64,000 nucleotides of DNA from Actinobaculum suis (GCF_900102025.1 NZ_FNAU01000005.1:62001-126000); one strand, 5' to 3'; counted from the stretch's first letter, positions 45,466-54,710 are shown. Made by a program: numbers and translations. Notes: generated by a model from the sequence alone, not told the origin.

Positions 45466-47175
45466 ATGTCTGAACCAATTAAGATGCCCGCGTTGGGAGA
45501 ATCCGTTGATACCGGTACCGTCACCTCGTGGCTCAAGGAAGTGGGCGATACGGTTTCGCTCGATGAGCCTATCCTCGAGGTTTCGACGGACAAGGTTGAT
45601 TCCGAAGTCCCCTCCCCCGCAGAAGGCGTACTAGAACAAATCTTGGTACAAGAAGATGAAGAAGTAGCGGTAGGTACCGTGCTCGGCTATATCGGTGATG
45701 GTTCCGGAATCGGTGGGGGCACGGCTGCGACCGCCACTCCGGCACCGGCAGCCGCCCCGGCTCCTGCAGCCCCCGCTGCTCCGGCTGCTCCGGCTGCTCC
45801 GGCCTCCTCGGCCACCCCGGCAAGTGCGGGTACCGGCGTCGCCGTGAAGATGCCCGCCCTGGGCGAATCGGTAACCGAAGGTACCGTAACCTCCTGGTTG
45901 GTTGCCGAAGGTGAGGAAGTTTCCGAGGGTGATCCGCTCCTGGAGGTTTCCACCGATAAGGTCGATTCGGAAGTTCCGGCTCCGGCCAGCGGCGTACTCC
46001 AGTCCATTGCCGTGCAAGAAGACGAAACCGTAGCGGTAGGTACCGTGCTCGCCTACATTGGCGATGGCGCGGCCGCTGCCCCGGCTCCGGCCGCCCCGGC
46101 GGCACCGGCTGCTGCTCCTGCTGCCCCGGCTGCTTCTGCCCCGGCGGCATCTGCTGCTCCGGCCGCGGCCCCGGCAGCTCCGGCCACACCTGCGGTTGCT
46201 GCCGAACCCGATGCTTACATCACGCCGATCGTGCGCAAGCTCGCCCGGGAACTGCAGGTGGATCTAACTACCGTGCAGGGCACCGGCGTGGGCGGCCGTA
46301 TTCGCCGCCAGGATGTGGAAGAGGCCCACGCAGCCGCCGAAGCCGCCAAGGCCGCACAAGCTGCCCCGGCACCTGCCGCCACTGCGGCTGCTGCTCCGGC
46401 TCCGGCCGCAGCCCCGAAGGCTACGAAGGTGGTCAAGGGTGGCCCGGATGATCCGGAACTGCGCGGTACCACGCAGAAGATGTCGCGCCTGCGCCGCACG
46501 ATCGCGGACCGCATGGTCGGCTCGCTGCAAACTTCTGCCCAGCTCACCACGGTTATCAAGGTGGATGTGACCAACTTGGTGAAGGTGCGCCAGGCGCAAA
46601 AGAACGCTTTCCAAGAACGCGAGGGCACCAAGCTCACCTATCTGCCCTTCTTCGTGAAGGCCGCGGTAGATACGCTCAAGACTCACCCGACCCTCAACGC
46701 CCGGATTTCCGAAGACGGCAAGACCGTCGAATACTTCGACTACGAGAACATTGGCATCGCGGTTGATACCCCGAAGGGCCTGTACGTTCCCGTAATCAAG
46801 AACGCTGGAGATCTCAATGTGGCCGGCCTGGCCCGCGCTATTAATGTGGGCGCGGCGAAGGTACGCGAAGGGAGCGCCGGCGTAGATGATCTAACCGGCG
46901 GTACCTTCACCATCACCAACACCGGCGGCAACGGCGTCATGTTCGACACCCCGGTTATTAACCAACCGGAAGTTGCGATCCTCGGAATCGGTGGGATTAT
47001 GCGCGAACCGGGCATCGTCAAGGCGGCTGATGGTAGCGAACTGATCGGCATCCGTAGCTACCTCTACCCGGCGATCACCTACGATCACCGGCTCGTTGAC
47101 GGCGCGGTAGCGGGCCGGTTCTTGAAGGACTTCAAGAACCTACTCGAAAACACTGATTTCAACGAATGGCTGTAA
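45466..47175 (+). CDS. sucB: 2-oxoacid dehydrogenase E2 (dihydrolipoyl acyltransferase)
   Basis: 569 aa. Two lipoyl domains with lipoyl-lysines at Lys43 and Lys165 (both STDKVDSEV), each followed by an Ala/Pro linker; E3/E1-binding domain at about 250-288 (YITPIVRKLARELQVDL...GGRIRRQDV); catalytic domain from about 325 with YDHRLVDGAVAGRF carrying the active-site His. It serves the pyruvate and/or 2-oxoglutarate dehydrogenase complex with the adjacent LpdA; in related actinobacteria one E2 can serve both, so the substrate stays open. lipA and lipB, often next in order, are not here. Confidence 0.93.
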   Translation: MSEPIKMPALGESVDTGTVTSWLKEVGDTVSLDEPILEVSTDKVDSEVPSPAEGVLEQILVQEDEEVAVGTVLGYIGDGSGIGGGTAATATPAPAAAPAPAAPAAPAAPAAPASSATPASAGTGVAVKMPALGESVTEGTVTSWLVAEGEEVSEGDPLLEVSTDKVDSEVPAPASGVLQSIAVQEDETVAVGTVLAYIGDGAAAAPAPAAPAAPAAAPAAPAASAPAASAAPAAAPAAPATPAVAAEPDAYITPIVRKLARELQVDLTTVQGTGVGGRIRRQDVEEAHAAAEAAKAAQAAPAPAATAAAAPAPAAAPKATKVVKGGPDDPELRGTTQKMSRLRRTIADRMVGSLQTSAQLTTVIKVDVTNLVKVRQAQKNAFQEREGTKLTYLPFFVKAAVDTLKTHPTLNARISEDGKTVEYFDYENIGIAVDTPKGLYVPVIKNAGDLNVAGLARAINVGAAKVREGSAGVDDLTGGTFTITNTGGNGVMFDTPVINQPEVAILGIGGIMREPGIVKAADGSELIGIRSYLYPAITYDHRLVDGAVAGRFLKDFKNLLENTDFNEWL

Positions 47176-47211
47176 AGCTCTAACCAAACCGGGGCTGTAC
47201 AACCCTAAACA

Positions 47212-47276
47212 AGCGGGCCGGGATGCAACCGGAAACTGGGTGGCAAACTCAAATTTCCGAGCATCCCGGCCCCGCT
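47212..47276 (+). terminator. Terminator hairpin after sucB
   Basis: AGCGGGCCGGGATGC (47212-47226) pairs with GCATCCCGGCCCCGCT (47261-47276, one bulge); a second inner stem (CCGGAAA with TTTCCG) lies in the loop. TTTAT follows. The rest of the 306-bp gap up to the lipoprotein promoter shows only TTGTTTTCC repeats. Confidence 0.75.
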
Positions 47277-47446
47277 TTATGCTTCCGTTGGTTTCCGTGT
47301 ATCGCTTGCTTTCTCAGCGGGGTTGTTTTCCAAGTACGGTTTTTTCTCAACGCCGGTTGTTTTCCGAGTGTCGCGTTATGCGCCAATTATGCACGCCGCC
47401 CAAATAGGCCATGATTCATTTCTCTACCTCTAGTTTTATGCAGGTT

Positions 47447-47481
47447 TTGGAAGGGCGAAAAGCCCGTTCTATACTTTTTCT
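47447..47481 (+). promoter_or_regulatory. Promoter of the lipoprotein gene (leaderless)
   Basis: TTGGAA (47447-47452), a 17-bp spacer and TATACT (47470-47475). Six bases later comes the ATG at 47482, so the predicted first transcribed base is the A of the start codon. This is the clearest two-element promoter in the window. Confidence 0.7.
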
Positions 47482-48054
47482 ATGAATAAAATTCACGCGG
47501 CGGCCGCTCTTCTTGCTGCCTTTTCTTTTGCACTCACCGCTTGTTCTGGTTCGGGTTCGACCCAAAACTCGACCGGAAATGCTTCCGCAAGTTCTGCAGC
47601 TACGCAGGCTTCCGGTTCAACGCAGGGGGCTTCCCAGACGGAACGCAAGGCCGTCACTGATCCGGAAAAGGACCAGCCGGTTTCTTGCATGACGGGCGGC
47701 ACGGCAGAAAAAACCGAATTTGCAAACCTGCAGGAAGCCTGGCAGAAAGGCGCTGCGGATCGTTTTGCTTGCGCGCCGGTTTATAACGGTGTGCAGTGGA
47801 AGAGTAGCGGCCGAAACTCGCAAGAAGAAGCCGCACTCAAAGCCGCCAGCGATGCTGGTTCGGCCGCTTCCCTCGGCGATCTTTACACCACTTGCGCTTC
47901 CCCGGCCTTCGGAATCGATTCGCTTTCTGCCACACCTTCTGCTAATGCCATTGGCACTTTGCAAGGTGCGGTAACCCTGTGCCCAAATCATCCGGACGCC
48001 CAGAAAGCCAAGGATTTCATCGCGCAACACCCAGCTCAGCCGGCTAGCAAGTAA
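47482..48054 (+). CDS. Hypothetical lipoprotein
   Basis: 190 aa. Signal peptide MNKIHAAAALLAAFSFALTAC with lipobox LTAC gives a lipid-modified Cys21. A Ser/Thr/Gln/Ala linker to about 60 precedes a small domain with four cysteines (SCMTGG, FACAPVYNG, YTTCASPAF, TLCPNHPDA), which may form two disulfides outside the cell. Family unknown. Expressed from its own promoter, apparently without a 5' leader. Confidence 0.75.
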   Translation: MNKIHAAAALLAAFSFALTACSGSGSTQNSTGNASASSAATQASGSTQGASQTERKAVTDPEKDQPVSCMTGGTAEKTEFANLQEAWQKGAADRFACAPVYNGVQWKSSGRNSQEEAALKAASDAGSAASLGDLYTTCASPAFGIDSLSATPSANAIGTLQGAVTLCPNHPDAQKAKDFIAQHPAQPASK

Positions 48055-48112
48055 ACCGGCCCAGCCGGCCGCCAAGCCAGCCCCAGTCAGCCCCAGCGCC
48101 CCGTAAAGCTAG

Positions 48113-48160
48113 AGGGCACTACCGGCGGCTAAACAAAAGGGCACTACCGGCGGCAAAACA
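48113..48160. repeat. 25-bp direct repeat, 2 copies
   Basis: AGGGCACTACCGGCGGCTAA at 48113 recurs at 48138 (AGGGCACTACCGGCGGCAAA). It lies in the gap between the lipoprotein and a convergent hypothetical gene, which is rich in CCAGCC-type simple sequence. Confidence 0.65.
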
Positions 48161-48215
48161 AACCAGCCCCGCCAGCCGGCCACTAAACAAAATGCGTAGC
48201 TATACAACTGTCGTT

Positions 48216-48941
48216 TTAGTGGCGCGCGGTCTCGGGGCAGGGCAAAACTTCGGAAATCCGCCAGGGTTGGCTTTCTACCACCCAGCGTGCGCAGCGTTCC
48301 GGTCCGGCTGGCACGCGCTCACCGCTGGTAAAGACAAGTTCTTCTTGCACCGTCAGCACTTCTAGCACTTGTAGCTCAGATTCGGCGGTCCAGTGCGCGG
48401 ACACCATGCGCGTGTGTATCTGGGAGACAGGATTGGCGGCCACAAAGTCCGCGAGCGCGGCATCTTCTGCGGCAGCTGGTGAGGCGGGAACCGTCAGGGC
48501 CTGCAACTGGGCCCTGTCTCCGGCCATGATTGCCGCATCGCGTTGCGCGAGCAAACCACGGGCAATGCTTTCTGCCTCCGGCTGGTTTCTACGGATACCA
48601 GCCGGAGGGTTTTCTTTTTCGGAGCGCGATGCTGTTTGGGGAGTCTGCGTTGTTCCGGGGGTGTTCGCTGCCGGGGCCGTTTGCGCTGCTGCGGGGTCTG
48701 GTTCCGTTGCTGGCTCCGCGCCGGCTTCCGACGCCGCCGCACTCGCGGGTTGCGGGGCTAGGTTTGCTGCTTCGTTCCCGGTTTTTGGTGTTTTCTTCCC
48801 GGATTTGTGCGGGGAGATCCGCAAAGTTACTTCGCCGGGTGTGTTTTCCGGCTGGCTTACGGCGCTCTCCCCCGCAGACCACAATACGAGCGAAAATCCG
48901 GCCACAATTCCGATTCCCAGAGCCACAAAACCTTCACGCAT
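48216..48941 (-). CDS. Hypothetical membrane-anchored/secreted protein
   Basis: 241 aa. An N-terminal hydrophobic segment (about 5-24) can serve as uncleaved signal anchor. A long Ala/Pro/Glu/Thr-rich linker (to about 115) is followed by a domain with RGLLAQRDAAIMAGDRAQLQAL and WVVESQPWRISEVLPC, containing two cysteines. This resembles small extracytoplasmic domains next to GlnA or SucB in actinobacteria, but I cannot name the family. Confidence 0.65.
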   Translation of the reverse strand: MREGFVALGIGIVAGFSLVLWSAGESAVSQPENTPGEVTLRISPHKSGKKTPKTGNEAANLAPQPASAAASEAGAEPATEPDPAAAQTAPAANTPGTTQTPQTASRSEKENPPAGIRRNQPEAESIARGLLAQRDAAIMAGDRAQLQALTVPASPAAAEDAALADFVAANPVSQIHTRMVSAHWTAESELQVLEVLTVQEELVFTSGERVPAGPERCARWVVESQPWRISEVLPCPETARH

Positions 48942-49058
48942 ACGGCTAGCAAAGCAGACTGCAAGGCCCGGCTAGCAGTTATCCACTTTTGCCGTTGCGG
49001 ACTTATCCACAGGCGGCGATTAGCCCGGGTTGTTCTGCTCGCCCCGGTATTGCGAGTA

Positions 49059-50501
49059 TTACAGGGAATCGCCGAAATCTTCCCGGAATTTTGCGAGCAG
49101 CTGTGCCGGCCAATCCGATACGGGCCGCATCCGGCCGTAGAAGAAGCGCAAGATTTCCGGTTCTTCTTCCCACTCGAGGCCACCAATCAGCTGGCGGTTG
49201 TCGTAGAGCCAGGTCACGCGGTCAATAAGGTAGTTGACCTGCGAGAGGGTGAAGACCCGGCGTGGTAATGCCAAGCGCACTAGTTCCATATTGGCAAGTG
49301 GTTCTACTCCGGCGGCGTCGCGCTCTTCAGACATGGTGCCGCGTTCCATGCCCCGCACTCCGGAGGCAAGGTAGAGGGCGGCGTTGAGGGCACCGGCCGG
49401 GTAGTTTCGTTGGTCAATGTGGTCCACGAATTCCATGGCGTTGAGGTGGGCACCCAGGCCGCCGGCGGGTTTTACCACTGGAACACCGCGTTTATCGAGC
49501 TCATCTACGGTATAGGCGATGAACCGCGGGCCGTGGGAGATCATGTCATAATCCATGGTTTCTTCCAGCCCCACCGTGATCGCTTCCATCTCGCGTACTG
49601 ACATGCCGCCATACGTTAGGAAACCTTCGAACATCGGTACTAGCCCGCGCATCTGCTTATAGGTAGCTTCATCGCGAATGAGGATGCCGCCACCGCGCCC
49701 GAAGCCGAGCTTACGGGCAGAGAAGTAGAAAATATCGCAAGCCGCCGCGATTGCCAGCGCGATCTCCCGAACAGACATGTTTGCGGCCTGTGGTTCGCGT
49801 TCCTTGATGAAGTACAGGTTGTCTTGCAGGAGTGAGGCGTCGAGTACTAACGGCACTCCAAATTCGCGGCATAGCGCGCTTACTTCGCGCAGGTTTGCCA
49901 GCGAGAACGGTTGGCCGCCGATCAGGTTTGTGCCCGCTTCCATTCTTACCGCCGGAACCGAGGCCGGAGAGGCTAGCAACTCTCGCAGTTGGGAGGTATC
50001 CATATTGCCTTTGAACGGGTGATCGACGTTTACGTCAATACCTTCCGGATATAGGTATTCCGCTACCTGGCCTCCATTGGCCACGATATGTGCCTTCGTG
50101 GTGGTGAAGTGGTAGTTCATGGGGACGATATCGCCTTCTTTTACCAGGGTGGAGAAAATGATGTTCTCGCAGGCACGGCCCTGGTGGGCGGGCAGGAAAT
50201 AGTCCATCCCAAATAGTTCTTTGGCCTTGGCTTCCAACCGGTAGTACGTGGCCGAACCGGCATATGCATCGTCCGCATTGAGCATCGCGGCCTGCTGTTC
50301 TTGGCTCATCGCGTTGACGCCCGAATCGGTGAGCATATCCAAGAACACGTCTTTATTTTGAAGCAGGAAGGTGTTGAAACCGGCCTCTTGGATCGCGGTG
50401 AGGCGTTCTTCTATCGGCAGTAGGCGCAGTTTTTGGATAATTCGTACCTTGTGCATTTCCAATGGAAAATGCTGATCGCCGTAGAACTTCACGTTAGCCA
50501 T
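49059..50501 (-). CDS. tnaA: Tryptophanase / tyrosine phenol-lyase family beta-eliminating lyase
   Basis: 480 aa, PLP-dependent. The PLP lysine is Lys264 (FSARKLGFGRGGG) and the PLP pyridine-nitrogen aspartate is Asp221 (LVLDASLL). LLTDSG..AMS and DDAYAGS near the N-terminus and EGFLTYGG are shared by the whole family. Two positions that differ between the two known activities read as in tyrosine phenol-lyase: Thr133 in HFTTT (Asp in E. coli tryptophanase) and Arg387 in MERG (Ile in VEIG of E. coli). It would release pyruvate and ammonia together with indole or phenol. ATG 50501 follows AAGGAG. The name tnaA is given for the family only. Confidence 0.85.
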   Translation of the reverse strand: MANVKFYGDQHFPLEMHKVRIIQKLRLLPIEERLTAIQEAGFNTFLLQNKDVFLDMLTDSGVNAMSQEQQAAMLNADDAYAGSATYYRLEAKAKELFGMDYFLPAHQGRACENIIFSTLVKEGDIVPMNYHFTTTKAHIVANGGQVAEYLYPEGIDVNVDHPFKGNMDTSQLRELLASPASVPAVRMEAGTNLIGGQPFSLANLREVSALCREFGVPLVLDASLLQDNLYFIKEREPQAANMSVREIALAIAAACDIFYFSARKLGFGRGGGILIRDEATYKQMRGLVPMFEGFLTYGGMSVREMEAITVGLEETMDYDMISHGPRFIAYTVDELDKRGVPVVKPAGGLGAHLNAMEFVDHIDQRNYPAGALNAALYLASGVRGMERGTMSEERDAAGVEPLANMELVRLALPRRVFTLSQVNYLIDRVTWLYDNRQLIGGLEWEEEPEILRFFYGRMRPVSDWPAQLLAKFREDFGDSL

Positions 50502-50628
50502 AAGAAAACTCCTTGCCTAAACGTCAATCGTTTTATTATCGAGCCCACCTTAGCGAATACGCATACATATTAACGCTGGCGTCCAATTCTATTGTTTGCT
50601 CCGGCAACTTTTTTCGCGCCTGTTACAC

Positions 50629-50643
50629 CTTTAGTTACTAAAG
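50629..50643. promoter_or_regulatory. Palindrome between the beta-lyase gene and DUF4191
   Basis: CTTTAGTTACTAAAG is a perfect inverted repeat with 7-bp arms and a single central base, in the 242-bp divergent intergenic region. It has the shape of an operator for a dimeric regulator. No regulator gene is adjacent. Confidence 0.4.
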
Positions 50644-50743
50644 CACGTGAACATGCTGCTCCGATACTTCGACTAAGGTGGCAAGCGGAGAAGCTGGAGA
50701 TACACTAGAATTTTGCCGACATATCGAAGACGGAAGGGGCCTC

Positions 50744-51445
50744 ATGGCAAGGAAGACATCAAAGGATAAACCGCAAAAGCGCAGGTTCTTTAGCACGTTG
50801 CGCGATGCCTACAAGGTAGCGCGCCGTACCTACAAATATTTGGGGTGGGTGCTGGCAGCAAGCGCGATTGTGGGCCTGGCCATCGGTATTGTTCTCGCTT
50901 TCGTCACCAAGTCGTGGATCGCTTGGATCTTGATCGGCATTATGTTGGCTTTGCTTTTGCCAATGCTGATCTTGACGCGGGCCGTGCGCAATGCCAGCTA
51001 CCAGCAGATCGAAGGAATGCCGGGGGCTTCTTCCGCGGTGATTGATTCCTTGCGGGGCCGCTGGGTCAAAACTGAAGAGCCCGTGCGGGTGAATGCCCGC
51101 ACCCAAGATTTCGTCTTCCGGTTGGTGGGCCGGCCGGGCGTGGTGCTCGTAGCGGAAGGTCCGATTAATCGGGCCCGGCGTCTGGTGGAAAATGAGCGGC
51201 GGGCCTTGCGCCGCGTGGCACCAAATGCGCCGGTAGAAGTGATTTATGTGGGCAATGGTGAAGGCCAAGTGCCACTACCGAAGCTAGAAAGAAAGATCCG
51301 CCGCCTCAAGAAGAAGATTTCGAATGAGGAAGTTTCGGCGCTCGCGCAGCGTCTTGAAGCCCTCAAGCATGATCCGCTAGGCATTCCGAAGGGTATTGAC
51401 CCGTTCAACCAGCGTATTTCGCGGCGTGCTTTGCGCGGTAACTAG
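50744..51445 (+). CDS. DUF4191 family membrane protein
   Basis: 233 aa. The basic N-terminus (MARKTSKDKPQKRRFFSTLRDAYKVARRTY) is followed by two transmembrane segments at about 36-55 and 60-79 and a cytosolic domain (RPGVVLVAEGPINRARRLVENERRALRRV...KLERKIRRLKKKIS). This is the Rv2219 family, located upstream of glnA1 in many actinobacteria. ATG 50744 has GGAAGGGG upstream; the longer frame from 50678 lacks support. Function unknown. Confidence 0.87.
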   Translation: MARKTSKDKPQKRRFFSTLRDAYKVARRTYKYLGWVLAASAIVGLAIGIVLAFVTKSWIAWILIGIMLALLLPMLILTRAVRNASYQQIEGMPGASSAVIDSLRGRWVKTEEPVRVNARTQDFVFRLVGRPGVVLVAEGPINRARRLVENERRALRRVAPNAPVEVIYVGNGEGQVPLPKLERKIRRLKKKISNEEVSALAQRLEALKHDPLGIPKGIDPFNQRISRRALRGN

Positions 51446-51562
51446 GCCCTGCCGGTAGCCGCGGTAGCTTTCGTTCCTAGCGTTCCAAAGCCCCGAACAT
51501 CGCTGTTACTGTTTGCCCGGTTTGCGAATCTCAACTCGCGGACCGGTCAAATTGTTCTTTAT

Positions 51563-51618
51563 CGCACATGTGCGTTAGCACAGTTTTTGGTTTGAACGCC
51601 GCTGGGGGTTTATACGAT
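51563..51618 (+). promoter_or_regulatory. glnA1 upstream region: palindrome and possible promoter
   Basis: CGCACATGTGCG (51563-51574) is a perfect 12-bp palindrome. Downstream TTGAAC (51592-51597) and TACGAT (51613-51618) could form a promoter with a short 15-bp spacer, giving a leader of about 50 nt ahead of the strong ribosome binding site. Confidence 0.35.
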
Positions 51619-51677
51619 ACCTACGTTGAATGCGTACGCGGCCAGAAAAGAACCGCGCCAGGAGTGAAGGAGGACAC

Positions 51678-53108
51678 GTGTTCGCTAGTATTGCGGAAGC
51701 AAGTGACTACATTCAGAACAAAGAAAATGGAGTGAAATTCCTCGACGTCCGGTTCTGTGACCTTCCCGGTGTGATGCAGCACTTCACGATCCCCGCCCAC
51801 CAGGCTACGGCCAAGAACCTCACCGAAGGTCTCATGTTCGATGGTTCTTCGATCCGCGGCTTCACGCGCATTCACGAATCAGATATGAAGCTGGTACCCG
51901 ATCCGGCCACGGCCTATATTGACCCGTTCCGCCCGGACCGTACCCTGGTGATGAATTTCGACGTCGTCGACCCTTTTACCGGGGAAAACTTTGAACGTGA
52001 CCCCCGCTCTGTTGCCGCGCGCGCCGAAGCCTATTTGCTTTCCACCGGAATTGCCGATACCGCCTATTTCGCCGCCGAAGCCGAGTTCTACATGTTCGAT
52101 TCGGTACGTTACGAAAACACGGTGAATAAGGCCTATTTTGAGGTCGACGGCGAAGAAGGTTTCTGGACTTCTGGGCGCGATACCGAGGGTGGCAATCAGG
52201 GCTACCATATTCCACTCAAGGGTGGCTACTTCCCCGTCGCGCCGCAAGATCAACACGAATCCGTGCGGGATCAGATGTGTAAGTATTTGGAGCAAGTGGG
52301 CTTGGAAGTGGAACGCGCCCACCACGAAGTTGGCACCGGCGGGCAACACGAAATCAACTACCGGTTCAATAGTTTGCGGGCCGCGGCCGATGACCTCATG
52401 AAATTCAAGTACGTGATTCGGCGTACCGCCCAGCAAGCCGGAAAAACCGTGACTTTCATGCCCAAGCCGCTGTACGGCGATAACGGTTCGGGAATGCATT
52501 GCCACATGTCTTTATGGCAGGATGGCGAACCGCTTTTCTACGATGAACGCGGCTATGGCGGGCTTTCTGATCTAGCTCGTTGGTATATTGGCGGCTTGTT
52601 GGCGCACGGCAAATCCTTGGCGGCAATCACGAACCCTTCCGTCAATTCTTATCATCGGCTCGTGCCGGGCTTCGAAGCACCGATCAACCTGGTGTATTCG
52701 GCACGCAACCGCTCCGCATGTATTCGTATCCCCGTTACCGGTAGCTCGCCGGCGGCAAAGCGCGTGGAATTCCGCGTACCCGATCCGATGGCTAACCCGT
52801 ATTTGGCTTTCTCGGCGCAGCTCATGGCAGGGCTGGATGGAATCCGTAACCGGATCGAACCACCCGAACCGATTGACAAAGACATTTACGAATTGCCGCC
52901 GGAAGAATATAAGGACATTGAGCAGATTCCGGCGTCTTTGGACCGCGCGCTCTTCGAACTCGAACGCGACCATGAATACTTGCTCGAAGGCGGCGTATTC
53001 ACCGAGAACCTCGTGCGCACGTGGATCGATCTAAAAATGGAAAACGAAGTGACACCACTGCGGTCCCGGCCCCACCCTTACGAATACGAGCTGTATTACA
53101 CCATGTAA
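51678..53108 (+). CDS. glnA: Glutamine synthetase type I, adenylylatable
   Basis: 476 aa. Converts glutamate, ammonia and ATP to glutamine. Signatures include [17 protein letters not shown], the ATP-site [18 protein letters not shown] and NRSACIRIP. The adenylylation loop reads [11 protein letters not shown] with Tyr404 as the target for GlnE, whose gene lies downstream on the other strand. GTG 51678 follows AAGGAGG, which decides the start over the longer frame at 51630. Same order as Rv2219-glnA1-glnE-glnA2. Confidence 0.95.
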   Translation: MFASIAEASDYIQNKENGVKFLDVRFCDLPGVMQHFTIPAHQATAKNLTEGLMFDGSSIRGFTRIHESDMKLVPDPATAYIDPFRPDRTLVMNFDVVDPFTGENFERDPRSVAARAEAYLLSTGIADTAYFAAEAEFYMFDSVRYENTVNKAYFEVDGEEGFWTSGRDTEGGNQGYHIPLKGGYFPVAPQDQHESVRDQMCKYLEQVGLEVERAHHEVGTGGQHEINYRFNSLRAAADDLMKFKYVIRRTAQQAGKTVTFMPKPLYGDNGSGMHCHMSLWQDGEPLFYDERGYGGLSDLARWYIGGLLAHGKSLAAITNPSVNSYHRLVPGFEAPINLVYSARNRSACIRIPVTGSSPAAKRVEFRVPDPMANPYLAFSAQLMAGLDGIRNRIEPPEPIDKDIYELPPEEYKDIEQIPASLDRALFELERDHEYLLEGGVFTENLVRTWIDLKMENEVTPLRSRPHPYEYELYYTM

Positions 53109-53238
53109 GAAGCTAGCTAGTGCCGGCCTGCCGGTTTCTTCGAAAGCGAGACGTTTCCTCCGAAAGCGAGGCGTTTGAGACGTTCGGAAAGCTACGGTCG
53201 GTGAACGGCCAGCTAAAGGCAGGTTGCGGAAATTATGC

Positions 53239-53287
53239 AAATGCTCTGAGCTCCGGGAGTTTATCTCCGCTGGCGCTCAGAGCATTT
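53239..53287. terminator. Terminator hairpin after glnA1
   Basis: Perfect 12-bp stem AAATGCTCTGAG (53239-53250) with CTCAGAGCATTT (53276-53287), followed by GTTTTGCC. The remaining gap to 53446 is T/C-rich with no gene seen. Confidence 0.78.
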
Positions 53288-53446
53288 GTTTTGCCTTGCT
53301 GCTATGCACGTAGGCATAACTTTCTATTTTTCCACTTCTCGTGTCGATATTTCTCCTCCCTCCTCCTCAGGTACTGCAACTTTTACGGCCACTACGTGGG
53401 TGCACTCACTATCCGCGTTCCATCCACGTCGCTTCTAGGCTGATTC

Positions 53447-53740
53447 TTAGTGGATGAAAACGAGCCATATGGCAAGCAAGAGTATAATCGCCGAACCTGC
53501 CGAAAAAACGAGAGCCGTACGCTTCCGCCGGGTTACCTCCGCGGTATCTGCAGCGGCCATCTGCTGCTGGAATTTCGGCATACCCCACACAATATAAGCG
53601 TTGAAAACTACCGATACGAGGAATATCGGCCAGGTGGATTCTGCAGCTTCCATAAGACCCATTCCTTTGATCGCGGTCAACGCCCAGAGCACTACCAATG
53701 TGACAATGGACAGCAGGGAGAATGTCCCGAACCGTTTCAT
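53447..53740 (-). CDS. Small hypothetical membrane protein
   Basis: 97 aa with three hydrophobic segments (about 6-26, 36-54 and 74-95). Between the second and third lies a polar stretch with TRRKRT, probably cytosolic. ATG 53740 has a strong AAGGAGGGG. No family recognised. Confidence 0.6.
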   Translation of the reverse strand: MKRFGTFSLLSIVTLVVLWALTAIKGMGLMEAAESTWPIFLVSVVFNAYIVWGMPKFQQQMAAADTAEVTRRKRTALVFSAGSAIILLLAIWLVFIH

Positions 53741-54003
53741 TTCGTATCCCCTCCTTATTGATATTTATTTCAGCACACGCTATTCCACGGGACGAGAGCT
53801 GCCATTATGGTGCGCATGCCGGTCGAACTTGCGCCGCATCTTTTAGTTACATCTCGAACGGCTATCTGAGATGCAATCATCTCAAGACCGAAATGATTGA
53901 CCGTTAAACTTTATGCCGCTTTTCAGAAGTGTTGCGCGCCAGGCAAGCTCGGTGGTGATGCATGGAAGGCCGCTCAGCCCGCTCTGGAGCAGGCCCCCGG
54001 CCA

Positions 54004-54054
54004 ACTACCGCAAAACATCGACTACTGCAAAGCATCAACTACGGCAAAGCATCG
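54004..54054. repeat. 17-bp tandem repeat, 3 copies, in a 454-bp gap
   Basis: ACTACCGCAAAACATCG, ACTACTGCAAAGCATCA and ACTACGGCAAAGCATCG follow one another. The gap 53741-54194 otherwise shows only the hicB-like promoter at its right end. Confidence 0.75.
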
Positions 54055-54157
54055 ATAATCCCTGCGGGCAACTCGAAGCCCGTCACGGTTTCGGGCGTCG
54101 CCCGGCTCGAGGTGCGCGAGTCAAAGCATGTACCGCACACCCAAAATTACCCAGGGC

Positions 54158-54194
54158 TTGACACCGACACCGGTAACGGTGTCATAATGGTGTC
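54158..54194 (+). promoter_or_regulatory. Leaderless promoter with inverted-repeat operator of the RHH regulator
   Basis: -35 TTGACA (54158-54163) and -10 CATAAT (54183-54188) place transcription start at the ATG (54195). Between them GACACC-GGTAAC-GGTGTC (54166-54183) forms an inverted repeat with 6-bp arms; a further GACACC lies in front (54160-54165) and a further GGTGTC (54189-54194) directly before the ATG. A ribbon-helix-helix dimer pair bound here would cover both promoter elements. Confidence 0.65.
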
Positions 54195-54710
54195 ATGCAA
54201 GTGCAGAATATGGCATCACAGATTGAGGAGTCTTTGCGCAGCGTTTCCAAATTAGCTGATGCCCAAACCCAAGAAACCGCGGAGAAACTGATTTCCGCCG
54301 TCGCCCCCGCCGTCGAACTAGCACAAATGAAAACCATGGCGGATATCGTGGCGACAATAAACGAACAGGTTCCCGATCTGGAACTACAGGTAGCGGTGAG
54401 TGCGGCCGGCCCTTACGTAACCGCCAAGGTGCGGGAAGGAAACGGCACCACTCATCTGCCAGAAACCGCCGGTAGTGATGCCAGCACCGCTCCGGCAACT
54501 CCCCCAGAGACAAAAGAAACTGAAAATGTTACGGACCAGGCGCGCCTCACGCTCCGCCTCCCGGGGGACCTTAAAGCCCATATCGAGGAAGAAGCGCGGC
54601 AGGTCGGGATGTCCCTCAACGCTTATATCGTGAACGTTTTGCAAAGCGCGCGTTACCGGCAAACCGAGCACACGCAGTCCCGCACGCACCTGAGCGGGCT
54701 GTTCTACTAA
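54195..54710 (+). CDS. HicB/Arc-type ribbon-helix-helix regulator
   Basis: 171 aa. The C-terminal part (QARLTLRLPGDLKAHIEEEARQVGMSLNAYIVNVLQSA) is a ribbon-helix-helix DNA-binding domain of HicB-like antitoxins. The N-terminal 95 residues are helical with a short beta stretch (LELQVAVSAAGPYVTAKV); a Thr/Ala/Pro-rich linker joins the parts. No HicA toxin is nearby; the partner gene is a DUF4097 protein. Probably represses its own operon through the operator at 54160-54194. No ribosome binding site is present, which fits a leaderless mRNA. Confidence 0.8.
   Translation: MQVQNMASQIEESLRSVSKLADAQTQETAEKLISAVAPAVELAQMKTMADIVATINEQVPDLELQVAVSAAGPYVTAKVREGNGTTHLPETAGSDASTAPATPPETKETENVTDQARLTLRLPGDLKAHIEEEARQVGMSLNAYIVNVLQSARYRQTEHTQSRTHLSGLFY

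Noticed and set aside
50502-50743. tnaC-type leader peptide upstream of the beta-lyase gene
   Set aside because: No short frame with a suitable Trp and terminal Pro was found on the minus strand.
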